Both the position numbers and the translations under genes were made by a program. Positions 5,706 to 6,549 of a stretch of DNA of 6,549 nt are shown piece by piece (position 1 is the first letter of the stretch; every line of letters begins with the position of its first letter). Where the stretch lies: the NCBI GenBank assembly GCA_030838245.1, contig JAUTXB010000111.1:1-6549 (forward strand). The letters are read 5' to 3'. The DNA comes from Acidimicrobiaceae bacterium (GTDB lineage Bacteria > Actinomycetota > Acidimicrobiia > Acidimicrobiales > RAAP-2). The notes under the pieces were generated by a model. That model was not told the DNA's origin, did not search any database, and worked only from the letters and a program-made list of their open reading frames with translations.

Positions 5706-6505
5706 CAGTCACCGGTCTTGCCTGGCCCGCCGAGGGCAGTCACCAGCGCGGCCACCAGGCCGTCAATCGTGTGCTCGGTCGCCTCCACCGTGACCGACAG
5801 CCCCGCCGCGACGACCGAGGCCGAGGTCACCGGCCCGATGCTGGCCACCACAGGCGGGACCTGGTCGAGCCCGAGCAAGGCGACGGTGCGTTCCACCGTC
5901 GACGACGACGTGAAGGCCACCGCGTCGGCGCGGGCGGCTGCCGACAGCGCGGCGGGGTCGGGCGTACCCGCCACCGTCCGGTAGGCGACGACCTCGTCAA
6001 CCACCCATCCCTTGGCCCGGAGGCCGGCGGCGAGCACGCCGCGCACCGACTCGGCCCGGGGGAACAGGACCCGTCCCGTTGCTCCCCGGCCGGTCAAGGC
6101 CGAAGGGTCGGGGAGCTCGTCGGCCAGCGCCTCGGCCACCGAAGTGGCGGCGACCAGGTCGGGTGGGTACCCCCCGCCGGTCATCGTTCCCGCCGTGCCC
6201 GGCCCGATGACGGCCCATCGGGTGGACTCGAGAACGGCTCGGCCGCCCAGCGCAGCCAGGAACCGGGAGGCTGCGTTGGGGGAGGTAAGCACCACCCAGT
6301 CGTAGTCGCCGTCCACGGTCCGGCCCGCCGCGGCCTCAAGGGCGCAACCTCCGTCAGGCGGATCCTCGATCGCGATCACCGGGAGCTCCACCACCGTCGC
6401 CCCTTCGCTCCCCAAGCGCTCCACCAACGACGAGGCCTGGGCCCGGGTACGGGTGACCACCACGGCGGCCCCGGTGAGCGGCCCGGAAGCTGGCCGGTCG
6501 CTCAC
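5705..6505 (-). CDS. hemD: Uroporphyrinogen-III synthase
   Basis: HemD closes hydroxymethylbilane into uroporphyrinogen III with inversion of ring D, in the cytosol. At 266 residues it has the usual length of a stand-alone HemD, with no uroporphyrinogen methyltransferase domain fused as in some actinobacteria. The family is poorly conserved, but the hallmarks are here: VVVTRTRAQA near the N-terminus (15-24), WVVLTSPNA (70-78), VVAYRT (172-177, with the conserved tyrosine Y175), VAFTSSSTV (196-204), and the C-terminal pattern SIGPVTSASVVAAGL (222-236) followed by EATEHTIDGLV (241-251). The start is GTG at 6505, which overlaps the upstream stop as GTGA, with GAGAG five bases before it. The gene ends inside the 12-bp repeat array. 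Its place directly before hemB and hemL supports the assignment. Confidence 0.92.
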   Translation of the reverse strand: MSDRPASGPLTGAAVVVTRTRAQASSLVERLGSEGATVVELPVIAIEDPPDGGCALEAAAGRTVDGDYDWVVLTSPNAASRFLAALGGRAVLESTRWAVIGPGTAGTMTGGGYPPDLVAATSVAEALADELPDPSALTGRGATGRVLFPRAESVRGVLAAGLRAKGWVVDEVVAYRTVAGTPDPAALSAAARADAVAFTSSSTVERTVALLGLDQVPPVVASIGPVTSASVVAAGLSVTVEATEHTIDGLVAALVTALGGPGKTGD

Positions 6506-6549
6506 GCCGGCTCTCGGCCGCCAGGACCAGCACCCGTCATGCCAGCCGT
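6502..6549 (-). CDS. 3' end of the upstream gene, probably hydroxymethylbilane synthase
   Basis: Fifteen codons (TAGMTGAGPGGREPA) end in TGA at 6504-6502 and overlap the hemD GTG by four bases (GTGA). That coupling and the common hemC-hemD order suggest the end of hemC, which makes the substrate of HemD. The peptide itself is too short and too simple in composition to identify. The rest of the gene lies beyond the right edge. Confidence 0.4.
   Translation of the reverse strand, partial: TAGMTGAGPGGREPA

Noticed and set aside
5670..5717. CRISPR-like array or attachment site at the 12-bp repeats.
   Set aside because: The units are only 12 bases and directly abut with no spacers, and there is no integrase, tRNA or cas gene nearby.

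Overview
The window is G+C-rich (about two thirds or more by eye), uses several GTG starts, and carries every gene I can support on the minus strand. The high G+C, the C5-pathway haem gene order and the protein style point to an actinomycete-type bacterium (Actinomycetota, possibly Acidimicrobiia). That assignment is inferred from composition and protein character, not from a marker gene.

Read in the direction of transcription (right to left), the first half is a haem/tetrapyrrole biosynthesis cluster. It starts with the last 15 codons of an upstream gene, probably hemC, cut by the right edge. Next come hemD (uroporphyrinogen-III synthase), hemB (porphobilinogen synthase) and hemL (glutamate-1-semialdehyde aminomutase). 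The first junction is a 4-base GTGA overlap, and hemB and hemL overlap by 8 bases. Between hemD and hemB is an 81-base spacer that holds three perfect copies of a 12-bp tandem repeat, the last of them running into the hemD stop codon. HemL makes 5-aminolevulinate from glutamate-1-semialdehyde, HemB condenses two of these to porphobilinogen, HemC polymerises four of those, and HemD cyclises the product to uroporphyrinogen III.

The second half is accessory. After a 45-base gap comes a class I SAM-dependent methyltransferase of unknown substrate. After a further 58 bases come two paralogous single-pass membrane proteins, joined by a 4-base ATGA overlap. Both have a small N-terminal domain predicted to be cytoplasmic, a low-complexity Pro/Gly-rich linker, an Arg-rich patch and one transmembrane helix. 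An external domain follows that opens with a shared SPDQQL motif and carries a conserved cysteine. The second paralog runs off the left edge. The two line up without gaps in both folded parts and differ mainly in the linker. I recognise no named family for them, and they are the most interesting part of the window.

No RNA gene, mobile element, CRISPR array or convincing terminator was seen. Genes cover almost the whole window and no gap exceeds 100 bases.
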